From the NCBI GenBank assembly GCA_910585645.1, contig CAJUFP010000073.1, positions 1 through 25,717 of the forward strand: DNA of 25,717 nucleotides, given 5' to 3'. The stretch's first letter is position 1, and each line of letters begins with the position of its first letter. Source of the DNA: an uncultured Hungatella sp. Lineage in GTDB: Bacteria; Bacillota; Clostridia; Lachnospirales; Lachnospiraceae. The position numbers were made by a program, and so were the translations under genes. Under the pieces are notes generated by a model. That model ran no database searches. It had not been told where the DNA came from and worked only from the letters and a program-made list of their open reading frames with translations. Shown one piece after another: positions 7,206-15,539 of the stretch.

Positions 7206-8621
7206 CTACAATCCAAAACATTTCTCAAACATTTCGCACAAGGCTATGGCATCTTCTTTTGCCGGCATCTCGCAGAATACCCGCAGAAGGGGTTCGGTTC
7301 CTGAGAACCGGATACTGGCCCATCCGCCGCCTTTCAGGTATACTTTACATCCGTCCATGTAGGACACCCGCTCTGTTTCAAAGGGGCTGAGGTCTGGCAG
7401 TTCTCTGTCTGTGGAAATGCGTTTTTCCAGTTCTGCTTTTTTCTGTGTACTGAATCGGTAAGCCCGCTCTTCCATAAAGAGAACGCCGCATTCTTCGTTG
7501 ATGATCTCCATTAGCCGGGACAGTTTTTTTCCGGTGACGGCTACCATCTCCACCAGAAGGGAGGCGGCATAGACTCCGTCTTTTCCGTGGATGTGTCCGG
7601 CTACCGTAAGGCCTCCGGAGGATTCGCCGCCTAAGATGGCGTTTGTCTCTGACATTTTGGCGGAGATATACTTGAAGCCAACGGGAACTTCATAGCATGT
7701 TTCCCCGTATTTTTGGGCTATGGCGTCCAGTCGGTGGGTGGTGGAGAGGTTGCGGACCACAGGGCCTTTCCATTTTTTGTATTTCACCAGATAGTAGTAG
7801 AGAAGGACCAGGATATCGTTGGGGTGAAGGTACTGGCCTTTGTCGTCAATGACGCCCAGCCGGTCCGCGTCCCCGTCTGTGGCCACGCCCAGGTCATAGC
7901 CTTTGTCCACCACAAAGTTCTGGAGAAGGCCCAGCCGGTCTGCCGCGGGGGCTGGCATTTTTCCGCCGAACAGGGTGTCGTGTTCCTGGTGGATGACGCT
8001 TAGATCGCACCGGCCGGAGATGAGGATGGTGCCAAGGGCGGCTTCGCTGACTCCGTACATAGGGTCTAAGGCCACCCGCACTCTGGCGTTTTTGATGGCT
8101 TCCATGTCGATTTTTGAGATGATCTCGTCTATGTAATCATTCATGGGATAAAATTCCCGAACAAGGCCAAGGTTTAGGGCGTCTTCGTAGGGGACGCGCC
8201 TGATCTGGTCCGGGTTTACCAGGGATATATAGCGCTCAATGTCCGCGGTCTGGATCTCGTCCGCGTCCCGGCCTCCCGCGGTGAATATTTTGATTCCGTT
8301 GTACAGGGCCGGGTTGTGGCTGGCTGTGACCATCATGCCGTAGGGGTAGCCGTGTTTCATCACATAGTACATGATCAGCGGGGTGGGCACGGAGCGGTTG
8401 ACAAAGTGGCATACAATGCCTTCGGCTGCCAGAACTTCGCAGGTCCATTTTACGGTTTCTTTTGACAGAAAGCGGCGGTCATAGCCAATGACCATGCCAC
8501 GGTCCGTTACATGTTCGGCTTTCATTTTGTCGGCCATGGCTTTGGCCAGGATACAGATATTGGCCCGGGTGAAATCATCTCCGATGATGGCGCGCCAGCC
8601 GCCGGTTCCAAATTTTATCAT
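7206..8621 (-). CDS. Phosphoglucomutase/phosphomannomutase family protein
   Basis: The 471-residue alpha-phosphohexomutase interconverts hexose 1- and 6-phosphates. All four family signatures are present: the phosphoserine loop TASHNP (Ser101), the Mg-binding DGDADR (249-254), the sugar-binding GGESSGG (331-337) and the phosphate-binding FSGTEPLLR (439-447). The N-terminus FGTGGWRAI is typical of the clade. The start at 8621 is chosen for GGAGGAAACCAAC-ATG and because the family begins with MIKFGTGGWR. An upstream extension in the same frame would run through hairpin DNA. As last gene of the operon it could convert the imported sugar phosphate, or one released by the glycosidase, into a glycolytic intermediate. 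The hexose preference is not readable from sequence. Confidence 0.92.
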   Translation of the reverse strand: MIKFGTGGWRAIIGDDFTRANICILAKAMADKMKAEHVTDRGMVIGYDRRFLSKETVKWTCEVLAAEGIVCHFVNRSVPTPLIMYYVMKHGYPYGMMVTASHNPALYNGIKIFTAGGRDADEIQTADIERYISLVNPDQIRRVPYEDALNLGLVREFYPMNDYIDEIISKIDMEAIKNARVRVALDPMYGVSEAALGTILISGRCDLSVIHQEHDTLFGGKMPAPAADRLGLLQNFVVDKGYDLGVATDGDADRLGVIDDKGQYLHPNDILVLLYYYLVKYKKWKGPVVRNLSTTHRLDAIAQKYGETCYEVPVGFKYISAKMSETNAILGGESSGGLTVAGHIHGKDGVYAASLLVEMVAVTGKKLSRLMEIINEECGVLFMEERAYRFSTQKKAELEKRISTDRELPDLSPFETERVSYMDGCKVYLKGGGWASIRFSGTEPLLRVFCEMPAKEDAIALCEMFEKCFGL

Positions 8622-8671
8622 GTTGGTTTCCTCCGATTTTTGTGATGGTGTTGTTTCGTTCATGGGGGCAT

Positions 8672-8784
8672 CTTCTTGTCCGGCGTAGCCGGACAAGAAG
8701 CATCGGGCGTTCGCCCGATGTGGAAAACAGGATGAAAACAGTTTTACAAGCAAGATTGACGCCTGTTTTCATCCTGTTTTCCAC
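8672..8784. repeat. Three consecutive hairpins in the glycosidase-mutase intergenic region
   Basis: Hairpin A is CTTCTTGTCCGG (8672-8683) / 8689-8700 with a 5-nt loop. Hairpin B is CATCGGGCG (8701-8709) / 8712-8720 with a 2-nt loop and follows A without a gap. Hairpin C has 22-bp perfect arms, 8720-8741 and 8763-8784, around a 21-nt loop. All arms are perfect. None is followed by a convincing T-run on either strand. The cluster occupies most of the 182-bp gap and could set mRNA stability or partial termination, or be a small palindromic mobile repeat. Confidence 0.85.
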
Positions 8785-8803
8785 GCCCCGTGAACTGTAA
8801 CGT

Positions 8804-11293
8804 TTATTGTTCCAGACAGAGAACGGTGTTTATTGGCCGGACCATGCCTGCGCAGCTGCCCATAGAGGTGGCGGGGCAGCTTAATTCCATAAAGCTGCCG
8901 CCGATGGACGCCCCCAGCACGGAGGAGCCGCCGCCGTCTACGTTCATCATGGACTGCGCGTCAGGGAACAGCTTTTTGGCGATCCTGCACATATGGCAAT
9001 AGTCGGCGCCTGCGGACAGAAGGGTCCGGCCGGAAAATACCAGGACAAAAAGGTCTCCGTTTTTCGTGGTGCCTATGGCGGTGCGGGGGTGGCGGGCCAT
9101 TTTGTGGACTTCGGTTTCCTGGGTCTGGCGGGATAAGGGGGACATCCACCCTTCTTCTTCCAGAAATCGGATGCCGTCGGGATCTTCTGTTTCGGTACGG
9201 TGTTCTTTGGGAGACTGGGAGCTGTTTTGGTCCTGGGCTTCAAAGATGCTTTTTCCCTCCAGGATCAGGGACATGCCGCCTCCAAACGCCCATTTTACCT
9301 GGCTCCACTGGTCTTTCGGGATCTGGGCCGGTCCGTCCAGGTGTAGTTCTATTTCTAGTCCGCCGCATTCATAATAGCCGTTTTCCAGCTTTTTTAGTTG
9401 GGCTGTGTTCAGAAAGTCCTGTCCTGTGGGCCGGTCCAGGGAGAGGACCACGCCGATGCTGGGAAGCACTACATCGCCGTCCCGGACACAGATCACCCGG
9501 TTTTGGATGACTGCCAGATTGATCCGGCCCGGGCCTGCAAGGAGGCGGTAGTTGCGGGATTCCTGGTCAGAGTCTTTCCTGGAGATGTAGGGCGTATACA
9601 CAATGACCGGGCGGCCTGCGGCGTCTTTTGGGTCTACGTCCCGGGCGGTCCATTGGATGGGAAAGCCGTTTACAGCTGCCGTCCCGCCGCCCAGCCGGTA
9701 GCGGAAGAACAGAAAGCTGCCGTCTTCTGTCATGGCGATACAGGCTTTGTGGTACAGGGGAAATGTTTCCGTGCGGGTTTTGTTTTTCCAGTGGAGCATA
9801 TAGTCCAGATGCTCGGGAGGCAGAGAGATCTGTTCTCTGGGCCTGTTGTCCCGAAGGCTGTTGTACAGGCTTTTCAGCTTGGGGGTCAGGAAGAACAGGA
9901 AGTTGGACAGGATAAGCAGGGAGTCCTTTTGCGGCGTCAGCTGTCTGCGGAGAGGCTGGCTGCAGCGGATAACCTGGGATCTGCCGGCTTTTTTGGCGCG
10001 GATTCCCTGGACCAGGATGCCGTTTTGCTGGGTGGGGCTGCGCCAGGGGATGGGGGTTTCATGGATCGCCCCGGCTGGCGTCTGGTGGAAATCTCCGTCA
10101 AAGTAGGTGGAAATATAGGTCAGGCCTTCCTGGCTGTTTAGGTAAGCGGCAACGGCTTTTTCTTTCCGGGCGTCGAATCGGGCGAAGATGTCGCCGGGGG
10201 ATTGTTCCGGGCAGCCTTCCCGGCAGTCAGACGGCTTTAGTCTGATGGGGTAAGTGTCCATGGCTTCCAGGCAGCGTTCCCCGGAGGCGTAGATGTTGAT
10301 AAAGTATTGGGGGTACGTTTGGTACAGCTGGTCTGGGGTCATGGTGTAGATTTCATTTCCGTAGTCCTCCCACAGGCGGGCCAGGTGCCAGTAGGACAGG
10401 ATGGTCTTTTCCGTCAGTTTTACCCATTGGGTGATGTCAAAATGGGGAGGGACATAGACAACGCAGGGCATACTGTGGTCCAGCTGGTTGGTCATGGCCC
10501 TGGCAAAGTAGCTGCGGGGGAGGGCGTGGACAATGGCCGGTATCCGCAGCTTTCTGCAGTGGACAAGTCCTTCTTCCCCGTAGACGAAGAGGGCTGCCTG
10601 GCTGCTGTCAATGTGGCGCTGCAGTGTCTCGTCCCAGGCAATGGAGGATACGTTCAGGCTGAGATTGGGGTCTTCGTCTGTGAGATAGTGGATCCGGGTC
10701 TGGGGCAGCGCCTGGGTCTGCTGCCTCATCAGCTCTCTTGAGGGCAGGCCGTTTCCTTTGCTGTCGCTGACAAGGATGTAGATTTCTCCACAGTGGGCCA
10801 GAACCTGGGCCATATCGTCTTTCATCAGAGAAAACAGCTCCGGCTGGCAGAGGGCGAAGAGGAAGGCGCCGCAGCGGTTGGTCAGCTCCTGCTTTTTTGG
10901 GGTCTGATCAATGGAGCCTTTGGGGGTAAAGGCACAGCCTCGTTCCATCTGCAGCTGCTGCTCCCGCTCCAATGCCCTGGCGCTGATGAATTGCTTGCGG
11001 GTCTGGTGGATCTTTCCGTATATTTTTTCGATGGGCCATGTGTCGTACCGTTCGATCTGCTCTATGGAGCGATACACCTGGCGAAGGTATTCTTTTTTTA
11101 GTTCCGGGGCTACAAGACCGTCAAGGTCCATCTGGTTTACCAGATAATCTTGAATGTCAAAATGTCCCATATTGTAGATGACCTGGAAATCTTTGTACTG
11201 GTAAAAGGTGTACAGCATGTCTTTTTTGTAGTCTATGCGGGGATAGCTGCCGTAGCGCCACATGCTGTCAGTGATGTGTAATTTTTTTTTCAT
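8804..11293 (-). CDS. Large protein with C-terminal phosphodiester glycosidase (NAGPA-like) domain
   Basis: This is an 829-residue protein without signal peptide or membrane segment, so probably cytoplasmic. The last third resembles the phosphodiester glycosidase/NAGPA family (PF09992), which cleaves sugar-1-phosphodiester linkages: ARHPRTAIGTTKNGDLFVLV (733-752), a helical segment with MCRIAKKLF, then the signature NVDGGGSS (784-791). Upstream beta-rich sequence from about 515 (FPLYHKACIAMTEDGSFLFF, then INLAVIQNRVICVRDG) fits the rest of that fold. Residues 1-500 match nothing I recognise and contain Rossmann-like pieces (IYILVSDSKGNG; AALFVYGEEGL). ACAGGAAACCT gives the ribosome site. The start codon is followed by nine A residues. 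It lies 39 bp after the ROK gene. It may release sugar phosphate inside the cell for the mutase; this role is inferred. Confidence 0.75.
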   Translation of the reverse strand: MKKKLHITDSMWRYGSYPRIDYKKDMLYTFYQYKDFQVIYNMGHFDIQDYLVNQMDLDGLVAPELKKEYLRQVYRSIEQIERYDTWPIEKIYGKIHQTRKQFISARALEREQQLQMERGCAFTPKGSIDQTPKKQELTNRCGAFLFALCQPELFSLMKDDMAQVLAHCGEIYILVSDSKGNGLPSRELMRQQTQALPQTRIHYLTDEDPNLSLNVSSIAWDETLQRHIDSSQAALFVYGEEGLVHCRKLRIPAIVHALPRSYFARAMTNQLDHSMPCVVYVPPHFDITQWVKLTEKTILSYWHLARLWEDYGNEIYTMTPDQLYQTYPQYFINIYASGERCLEAMDTYPIRLKPSDCREGCPEQSPGDIFARFDARKEKAVAAYLNSQEGLTYISTYFDGDFHQTPAGAIHETPIPWRSPTQQNGILVQGIRAKKAGRSQVIRCSQPLRRQLTPQKDSLLILSNFLFFLTPKLKSLYNSLRDNRPREQISLPPEHLDYMLHWKNKTRTETFPLYHKACIAMTEDGSFLFFRYRLGGGTAAVNGFPIQWTARDVDPKDAAGRPVIVYTPYISRKDSDQESRNYRLLAGPGRINLAVIQNRVICVRDGDVVLPSIGVVLSLDRPTGQDFLNTAQLKKLENGYYECGGLEIELHLDGPAQIPKDQWSQVKWAFGGGMSLILEGKSIFEAQDQNSSQSPKEHRTETEDPDGIRFLEEEGWMSPLSRQTQETEVHKMARHPRTAIGTTKNGDLFVLVFSGRTLLSAGADYCHMCRIAKKLFPDAQSMMNVDGGGSSVLGASIGGSFMELSCPATSMGSCAGMVRPINTVLCLEQ

Positions 11294-11332
11294 AGGTTTC
11301 CTGTTATTCCGCGGGGGAATGTCTCCTGGTGT

Positions 11333-12490
11333 TTAGTTTTCGCCTGTAAGGAACTGGGCGTCTTCCATGGAGAAGAAGTGATCCAGCCAGAACACGGAGC
11401 CGATGGCAGCCATGGTGGCAGGGCCGTGGATCTCCAGTCCTTTGAAGGATACCCAGTAGCTGAGCTGTTCCCGGATCTTTTTGTCCAGGCAGGGGGCGAC
11501 GATGGATGTAAAATGGTCTACCGTGCAGCCGCAGAGAATGACCCGGTCCAGGTCAAGGAGGATGATGATATTGGCCAGCACCGGGGCCAGGTAGGCGCAG
11601 ACGCTTTCTATGAGGGCTACTGCCCCGGGCTCCCTGCGCTCTACGTCTAGGATTAGCTGGTCATAGGTTTTGCCGTAGGTCATTTCAAGGGCTTCGGTGG
11701 AGATGAATTTGGTGAGGCAGTTGGTTTTCCCGCAGACGCAAGGCCTGGTTTCGGGGGAGGATACGGTGACGTGTCCCAGCTCTCCGGCCACGCTGTTGGT
11801 GCTGCCTAACACCCGTGAGTCCAGGACAAAGGCGGAGCCAATGCCTACGTCTATTTTTGCCACCATAAAGTTCATGTCCAGTTTGTGCCGGGATTTTTCG
11901 TAGCAGGCAGTCAGGTTTACGTCGTTGCGCACCAGCACCGGAATGTCCAGGTAGGACAGCTCTTTTTCCAGGTTCAGGTTGTACCAGCCCAGTTTTTCGG
12001 CCTGGAGAACCGTGCCGGTGTTTTCGTTGACCACGCCGGTGACGCTGACTACCAGGGCCTGGATCCGCACTGGCCGGCCTGATTGGATCAGGGCCTGTGT
12101 CCGGACATGGTGGATCATTTCTTTGAGGCATCCAAGGGGGTCCTGGTTTTCCGAAAGCCGCCGGCGTCTGCTGGACAGGATGTTTTCGTCCAGGGAATGG
12201 AGGTAGACGCTGATGTGCCGCAGGGTGATCTCTGCTGTCATGATGTAAAATCCGCCGTAGTTGATGGTCAGGCATAAGGGGGACCTTCCTCTGGAACCTG
12301 GGGACATGGAGTATTCTAAAAGGACTTTTTTGTCAATGAGCTCTGTCACCAGGTTCGTCACGGTCTGGGAGGCCAGGTCTGTTTTGGCTGCGATCAGTTT
12401 GCGGTAGATCCCGGGATTTTCGTGGACGACCCGGAGCACATGTTTTTCGTTCTTTTTCTTCATTCGGTCCAGACTGGTGGTTTTTTCCAT
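11333..12490 (-). CDS. ROK-family transcriptional regulator
   Basis: The 385-residue NagC/Mlc/XylR-type regulator has an N-terminal winged helix-turn-helix (about 15-72, NPGIYRKLIAAKTDLASQTV) and a ROK domain. The ROK zinc site is complete: His240 in GELGH and Cys251, Cys253, Cys258 in CVCGKTNC. The sugar-contact segment RND (188-190) is present. The phosphate-loop-like DVGIGSA (214-220) is not a convincing kinase motif, so it is a regulator rather than a kinase. It lies inside the operon between transporter and enzyme genes and probably represses the operon from the two inverted repeats at 16766-16881. A 107-bp gap before it holds a small GCCGC/GCGGC hairpin and AT-rich sequence, possibly a secondary promoter. 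The start follows AGGAGA. Confidence 0.88.
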   Translation of the reverse strand: MEKTTSLDRMKKKNEKHVLRVVHENPGIYRKLIAAKTDLASQTVTNLVTELIDKKVLLEYSMSPGSRGRSPLCLTINYGGFYIMTAEITLRHISVYLHSLDENILSSRRRRLSENQDPLGCLKEMIHHVRTQALIQSGRPVRIQALVVSVTGVVNENTGTVLQAEKLGWYNLNLEKELSYLDIPVLVRNDVNLTACYEKSRHKLDMNFMVAKIDVGIGSAFVLDSRVLGSTNSVAGELGHVTVSSPETRPCVCGKTNCLTKFISTEALEMTYGKTYDQLILDVERREPGAVALIESVCAYLAPVLANIIILLDLDRVILCGCTVDHFTSIVAPCLDKKIREQLSYWVSFKGLEIHGPATMAAIGSVFWLDHFFSMEDAQFLTGEN

Positions 12491-12597
12491 ACTTGTCTCC
12501 TGCCTTCGTTTGTGGATTGGGGCCGCTTTTTTCGCGGCTTCTGTGGATATTATTGTAAAACAGATGGGGCGTGCCAGGCAAGGAAATTTTGCTCTGT

Positions 12598-14325
12598 TTA
12601 TTGTCTGCCCCGCAGTTTTTTTCGGATGGCCCGGGCGCCGCCTCCCTGTGTCAGGTACAGGGCCAGGCCGCAGAGGATCATCAGCACCACAGAGTATACC
12701 AGAGCCATGGCCTGGGCGTTTTCGTTGACTCCCTCGTCGCTTGCCGCCTTTATGATAACGCCCAGGGGCTGGTATTTGGGGGAATACAGAAATACGGACA
12801 GGTCGTAATCGGATAAAAGGGCGTTAAAGTTCAGGGCGACTACGGACATGACCGTGGGCAGGATCACAGGCAGGATGACCTTGAACAGGGTGTACACGGG
12901 CTTGGCTCCCATGGTGCGGGCGGCTTCTTCCAGGCTGTCTTCCACGCCGAAGAAGGCGGCCCGGATCATGCGGAAGGAGAAGGGCAGCTTTACCACCACG
13001 TAGGCGATGAGCATGATCCAGATACTTCCGATCAGGACTTTGTTGCCTACCAGAAGGCGCGGGGTGTCGTAGGTGAACATCAGGCCCAGGGCGATAAAGG
13101 TGGTGGGCAGCAGCCAGGGGATCAGGAGGCCGTACTCAAAGAGGCTGTCTGCTTTCCGTTTGCTTTTTAACACCAGTCTGGCGGTTACCACGCAGATAAG
13201 CCCGGCTATGAGGGCGGCTGCCACGGAGTACACGATGCTGACCAGATAGGGCCGGAACGCGTCCTGCTTGGTGAACAGGGCGATGTAGTTTTGCAGGGTA
13301 AAGGAGCTTAAGCTTAGGGTTGACGTCTTGATGGACAGGGCGTCGCAGAAGGAGAACAGGATCACAAAGCAGATGGGGAGCATGTAGATGATAAACATGC
13401 CGTATGCCGCGATGTGGGCGATGATGTTGGCCGCCGGACTGCGCAGCTTCTGCTTGTGCATTTTCTCCTTGGTCTTGGAGATGGAGATGTAGTTGCCTTT
13501 GCGCTCCACCCGGTTCATAAAGTACAGAAGCACTATGGTCATAAGTCCTAAAAACAGGGCCAGAACCGCGGCTAAGTCTCTGGAGCCTGGGGCCTGGGCG
13601 AAGCTGACGATCATGGGGTTGATGGTCTGGAACTTGCTGCCGCCGATCATCAGCGGGGCGGACAGGGCGCAGATACCGGTGAGGAAGGTCATGATGGTCA
13701 GGGCGAACAGGGTGGGCTTTAGGGAGGGCAGCACGACTTTGAAAAGGATTCTGCCGTCGGAGGCTCCCAGGTTCTGGGCCGCCTCGATTACGTGGTAATC
13801 CATGGCCCGAATGGCGTTGGTCAGGAATATGATGTGGTTGGAGGTGCAGGCAAAGGTCATGACAAAGAGCACCGCGCCGAAGCCGCCAAACCAGGAGGGA
13901 TTCATTTCGGGCATGATCAGGAGAAGGAGCTTTGTGATAATGCCTTTGGAGCCGTAGACGAATTTGTAGCCTGTGGCCAGAACCACGCCGCCGTAGACTA
14001 AGGAGGTCATGTAGGACAGCTTTAGGATGCGGCTTCCTTTTAGATCCCAGTATTCGGTGAACAGGACTGCCAGGGTTCCGACGATATTGACGGTTATTAC
14101 CAGAGCCACGCCCAGCACAAGGCTGTTGACCATGCTTTTTACGGCCCGCTTGGAGCGGAGGAGCTTTGTGAATGCTTCTGTGGAGAAGTGGCCGTCCTGG
14201 TGGAGCACGTCTATGATGATGTTGATGTTGGGGAAGATCACAAAGGTTACGATGAGCCATGCCAGGATCAGGCGGAGGATGATGGCTCCCGGTGTGAGCC
14301 TGGCTGTGTTGGTCTTATTTTTCAT
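12598..14325 (-). CDS. Fused ABC importer permease (FbpB/ThiP type)
   Basis: The 575-residue membrane protein consists of two permease halves, each with about six membrane helices. Both EAA coupling loops are visible: EAAQNLGASDGRILFKVVLP (181-200) and EEAARTMGAKPVYTLFKVILP (466-486). The fusion is typical of the iron(III)/thiamine/2-aminoethylphosphonate/hexose-phosphate importer class. A charged linker around 275-295 (ERKGNYISISKTKEKMHKQK) joins the halves. It starts 15 bp after the ATPase stop with AAAGGGGGG as ribosome site, so translation is probably coupled. The substrate cannot be read from the permease. The operon partners favour a phosphorylated sugar over iron. Confidence 0.9.
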   Translation of the reverse strand: MKNKTNTARLTPGAIILRLILAWLIVTFVIFPNINIIIDVLHQDGHFSTEAFTKLLRSKRAVKSMVNSLVLGVALVITVNIVGTLAVLFTEYWDLKGSRILKLSYMTSLVYGGVVLATGYKFVYGSKGIITKLLLLIMPEMNPSWFGGFGAVLFVMTFACTSNHIIFLTNAIRAMDYHVIEAAQNLGASDGRILFKVVLPSLKPTLFALTIMTFLTGICALSAPLMIGGSKFQTINPMIVSFAQAPGSRDLAAVLALFLGLMTIVLLYFMNRVERKGNYISISKTKEKMHKQKLRSPAANIIAHIAAYGMFIIYMLPICFVILFSFCDALSIKTSTLSLSSFTLQNYIALFTKQDAFRPYLVSIVYSVAAALIAGLICVVTARLVLKSKRKADSLFEYGLLIPWLLPTTFIALGLMFTYDTPRLLVGNKVLIGSIWIMLIAYVVVKLPFSFRMIRAAFFGVEDSLEEAARTMGAKPVYTLFKVILPVILPTVMSVVALNFNALLSDYDLSVFLYSPKYQPLGVIIKAASDEGVNENAQAMALVYSVVLMILCGLALYLTQGGGARAIRKKLRGRQ

Positions 14326-14340
14326 GGTGTGCCCCCCTTT

Positions 14341-15348
14341 CTATTGGTACTGCATGATGTCGTCAGGGCTGATGTAGAAGCGGATCTCCTGGCCTGGCCG
14401 GAAAAATTCTCTGCCGTCGTTTTTTTCTACGATCTTAATGGTCTGGCCGCAGGTATGTACGGTGTACTTGGCCAGCATGCCGCTGTACTCTAAGTCTTCG
14501 ATGGCGCCTTTGAGGCAGGCGGCGTGTGGTTTTTCCCGGGACTGGACCCGCTCTATGCGGATGAAGCCTGTAAGGTTTTCTTTGAGGGAGGCTCCGGTCT
14601 GGCGGTTGATGTCTGCCAGCATGGCTGTCTGGAGGCGATTGATGTCCCCGATAAAGTCGCAGACAAATTCGGACCGGGAGTGGTTGTAAATGTCGTAGGG
14701 GGTTCCCACCTGCTCGATGTATCCGTTGTTGAACACGGCGACGCGGTCGGACAGGTTCATGGCTTCGTCCTGGTCGTGGGTTACATACAGGGTGGTGATC
14801 TTTAGGTCTCTCTGGAGCCGCTTCAGCTCGCCGCGCAGGCTGACGCGCAGTTTGGCGTCCAGGTTGGAGAGGGGCTCGTCCAGACAGAGGATCTTCGGCT
14901 CCTGGACAATGGCTCTTGCCAGGGCGATCCTCTGCTGCTGGCCGCCGGACAGCTCCGCCACGTTGCGTTTCAGCTGTTCGCTGCTGATGCGGATCTTTTC
15001 TGCTGCCTGGTTTACCTGGCGGTGGATCTCGTCTTTGGGCAGTTTGCGGACTTTCAGGCCAAAGGCGATGTTTTCGTACACGGTCATGGTGGGGAACAGG
15101 GCGTAACTCTGGAATACCATGCCGATCTGCCGTTTTTCTACGGATTCTCTGGTTATGTCTCTGCCGTCTGCCAGGATCTGGCCGCTTGCGGGGATGTTGA
15201 AGCCTACCAGGGCCCGGAGGGTGGTGGTCTTGCCGCATCCGGAGGGGCCAAGGAAGGTGAAAAATTCTCCGTCGTTGATGGTCAGGTTCAGGTCTTTGAT
15301 TGCTGTGAAATCGCCGTATTTGATATCTACATGTTTAAATTCGATCAT
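14341..15348 (-). CDS. ABC importer ATPase (FbpC/PotA type)
   Basis: The 335-residue ATPase energises the importer. Walker A is GPSGCGKTT (34-42), Q-loop MVFQSYALFP (77-86), signature LSGGQQQR (133-140), Walker B ILCLDEP (153-159) and H-loop THDQDEA. The C-terminal ~100 residues form a TOBE-like domain (ERVQSREKPHAACLKGAIEDLEYSGMLAKY...), as in FbpC, PotA and MalK, and may bind a regulatory ligand. GAGGAA lies 6 nt before the start. It is separated from the binding-protein gene by 191 bp containing a stem-loop and followed at 15 bp by the permease. Confidence 0.93.
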   Translation of the reverse strand: MIEFKHVDIKYGDFTAIKDLNLTINDGEFFTFLGPSGCGKTTTLRALVGFNIPASGQILADGRDITRESVEKRQIGMVFQSYALFPTMTVYENIAFGLKVRKLPKDEIHRQVNQAAEKIRISSEQLKRNVAELSGGQQQRIALARAIVQEPKILCLDEPLSNLDAKLRVSLRGELKRLQRDLKITTLYVTHDQDEAMNLSDRVAVFNNGYIEQVGTPYDIYNHSRSEFVCDFIGDINRLQTAMLADINRQTGASLKENLTGFIRIERVQSREKPHAACLKGAIEDLEYSGMLAKYTVHTCGQTIKIVEKNDGREFFRPGQEIRFYISPDDIMQYQ

Positions 15349-15377
15349 TTGTTTTCCTCGTTTTCTCTGGGAAATGG

Positions 15378-15426
15378 AAAAAGGGGCAGTTCCTGTGGAT
15401 GGTTCGTATGCAGGCTGCCCCTTTTT
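15378..15426 (-). terminator. Attenuating stem-loop between binding-protein and ATPase genes
   Basis: On the minus strand, GGGGCAG-CCTG pairs with CAGG-AA-CTGCCCC and is followed by TTTTT. The purine-rich AAAAAGGGGCAG arm (15378-15389) and its mirror (15415-15426) are exact. As it sits inside the operon it probably causes partial termination or protects the upstream message, giving more binding protein than transporter. A 13-bp direct repeat (15439-15451 and 15453-15465) lies nearby. Confidence 0.7.
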
Positions 15427-15539
15427 TGATGGAGTGTGTTTGGGTGGCGTAGTTTGGGTGGCGTAATGAGCCGGATGGCAGCTGCCATTACGTTTTCGTA
15501 CGGTCAGCGCGGTGAATGGGCGGATTTATCTGAACGGTT

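Noticed and set aside
8622..8753. N-terminal extension of the mutase to 8753
   Set aside because: It would translate the hairpin cluster and lacks a ribosome site. The family starts at MIKFGTGGWR with a good site.
9398..10141. 247-codon plus-strand frame opposite the phosphodiester glycosidase gene
   Set aside because: It is antisense to a gene with a family signature and has no ribosome site. It is a shadow frame.
13136..14260. 374-codon minus-strand frame within the permease gene
   Set aside because: It is an alternative frame of the fused permease on the same strand. The composition (His/Arg/Pro-rich) is typical of an out-of-frame GC-rich translation.
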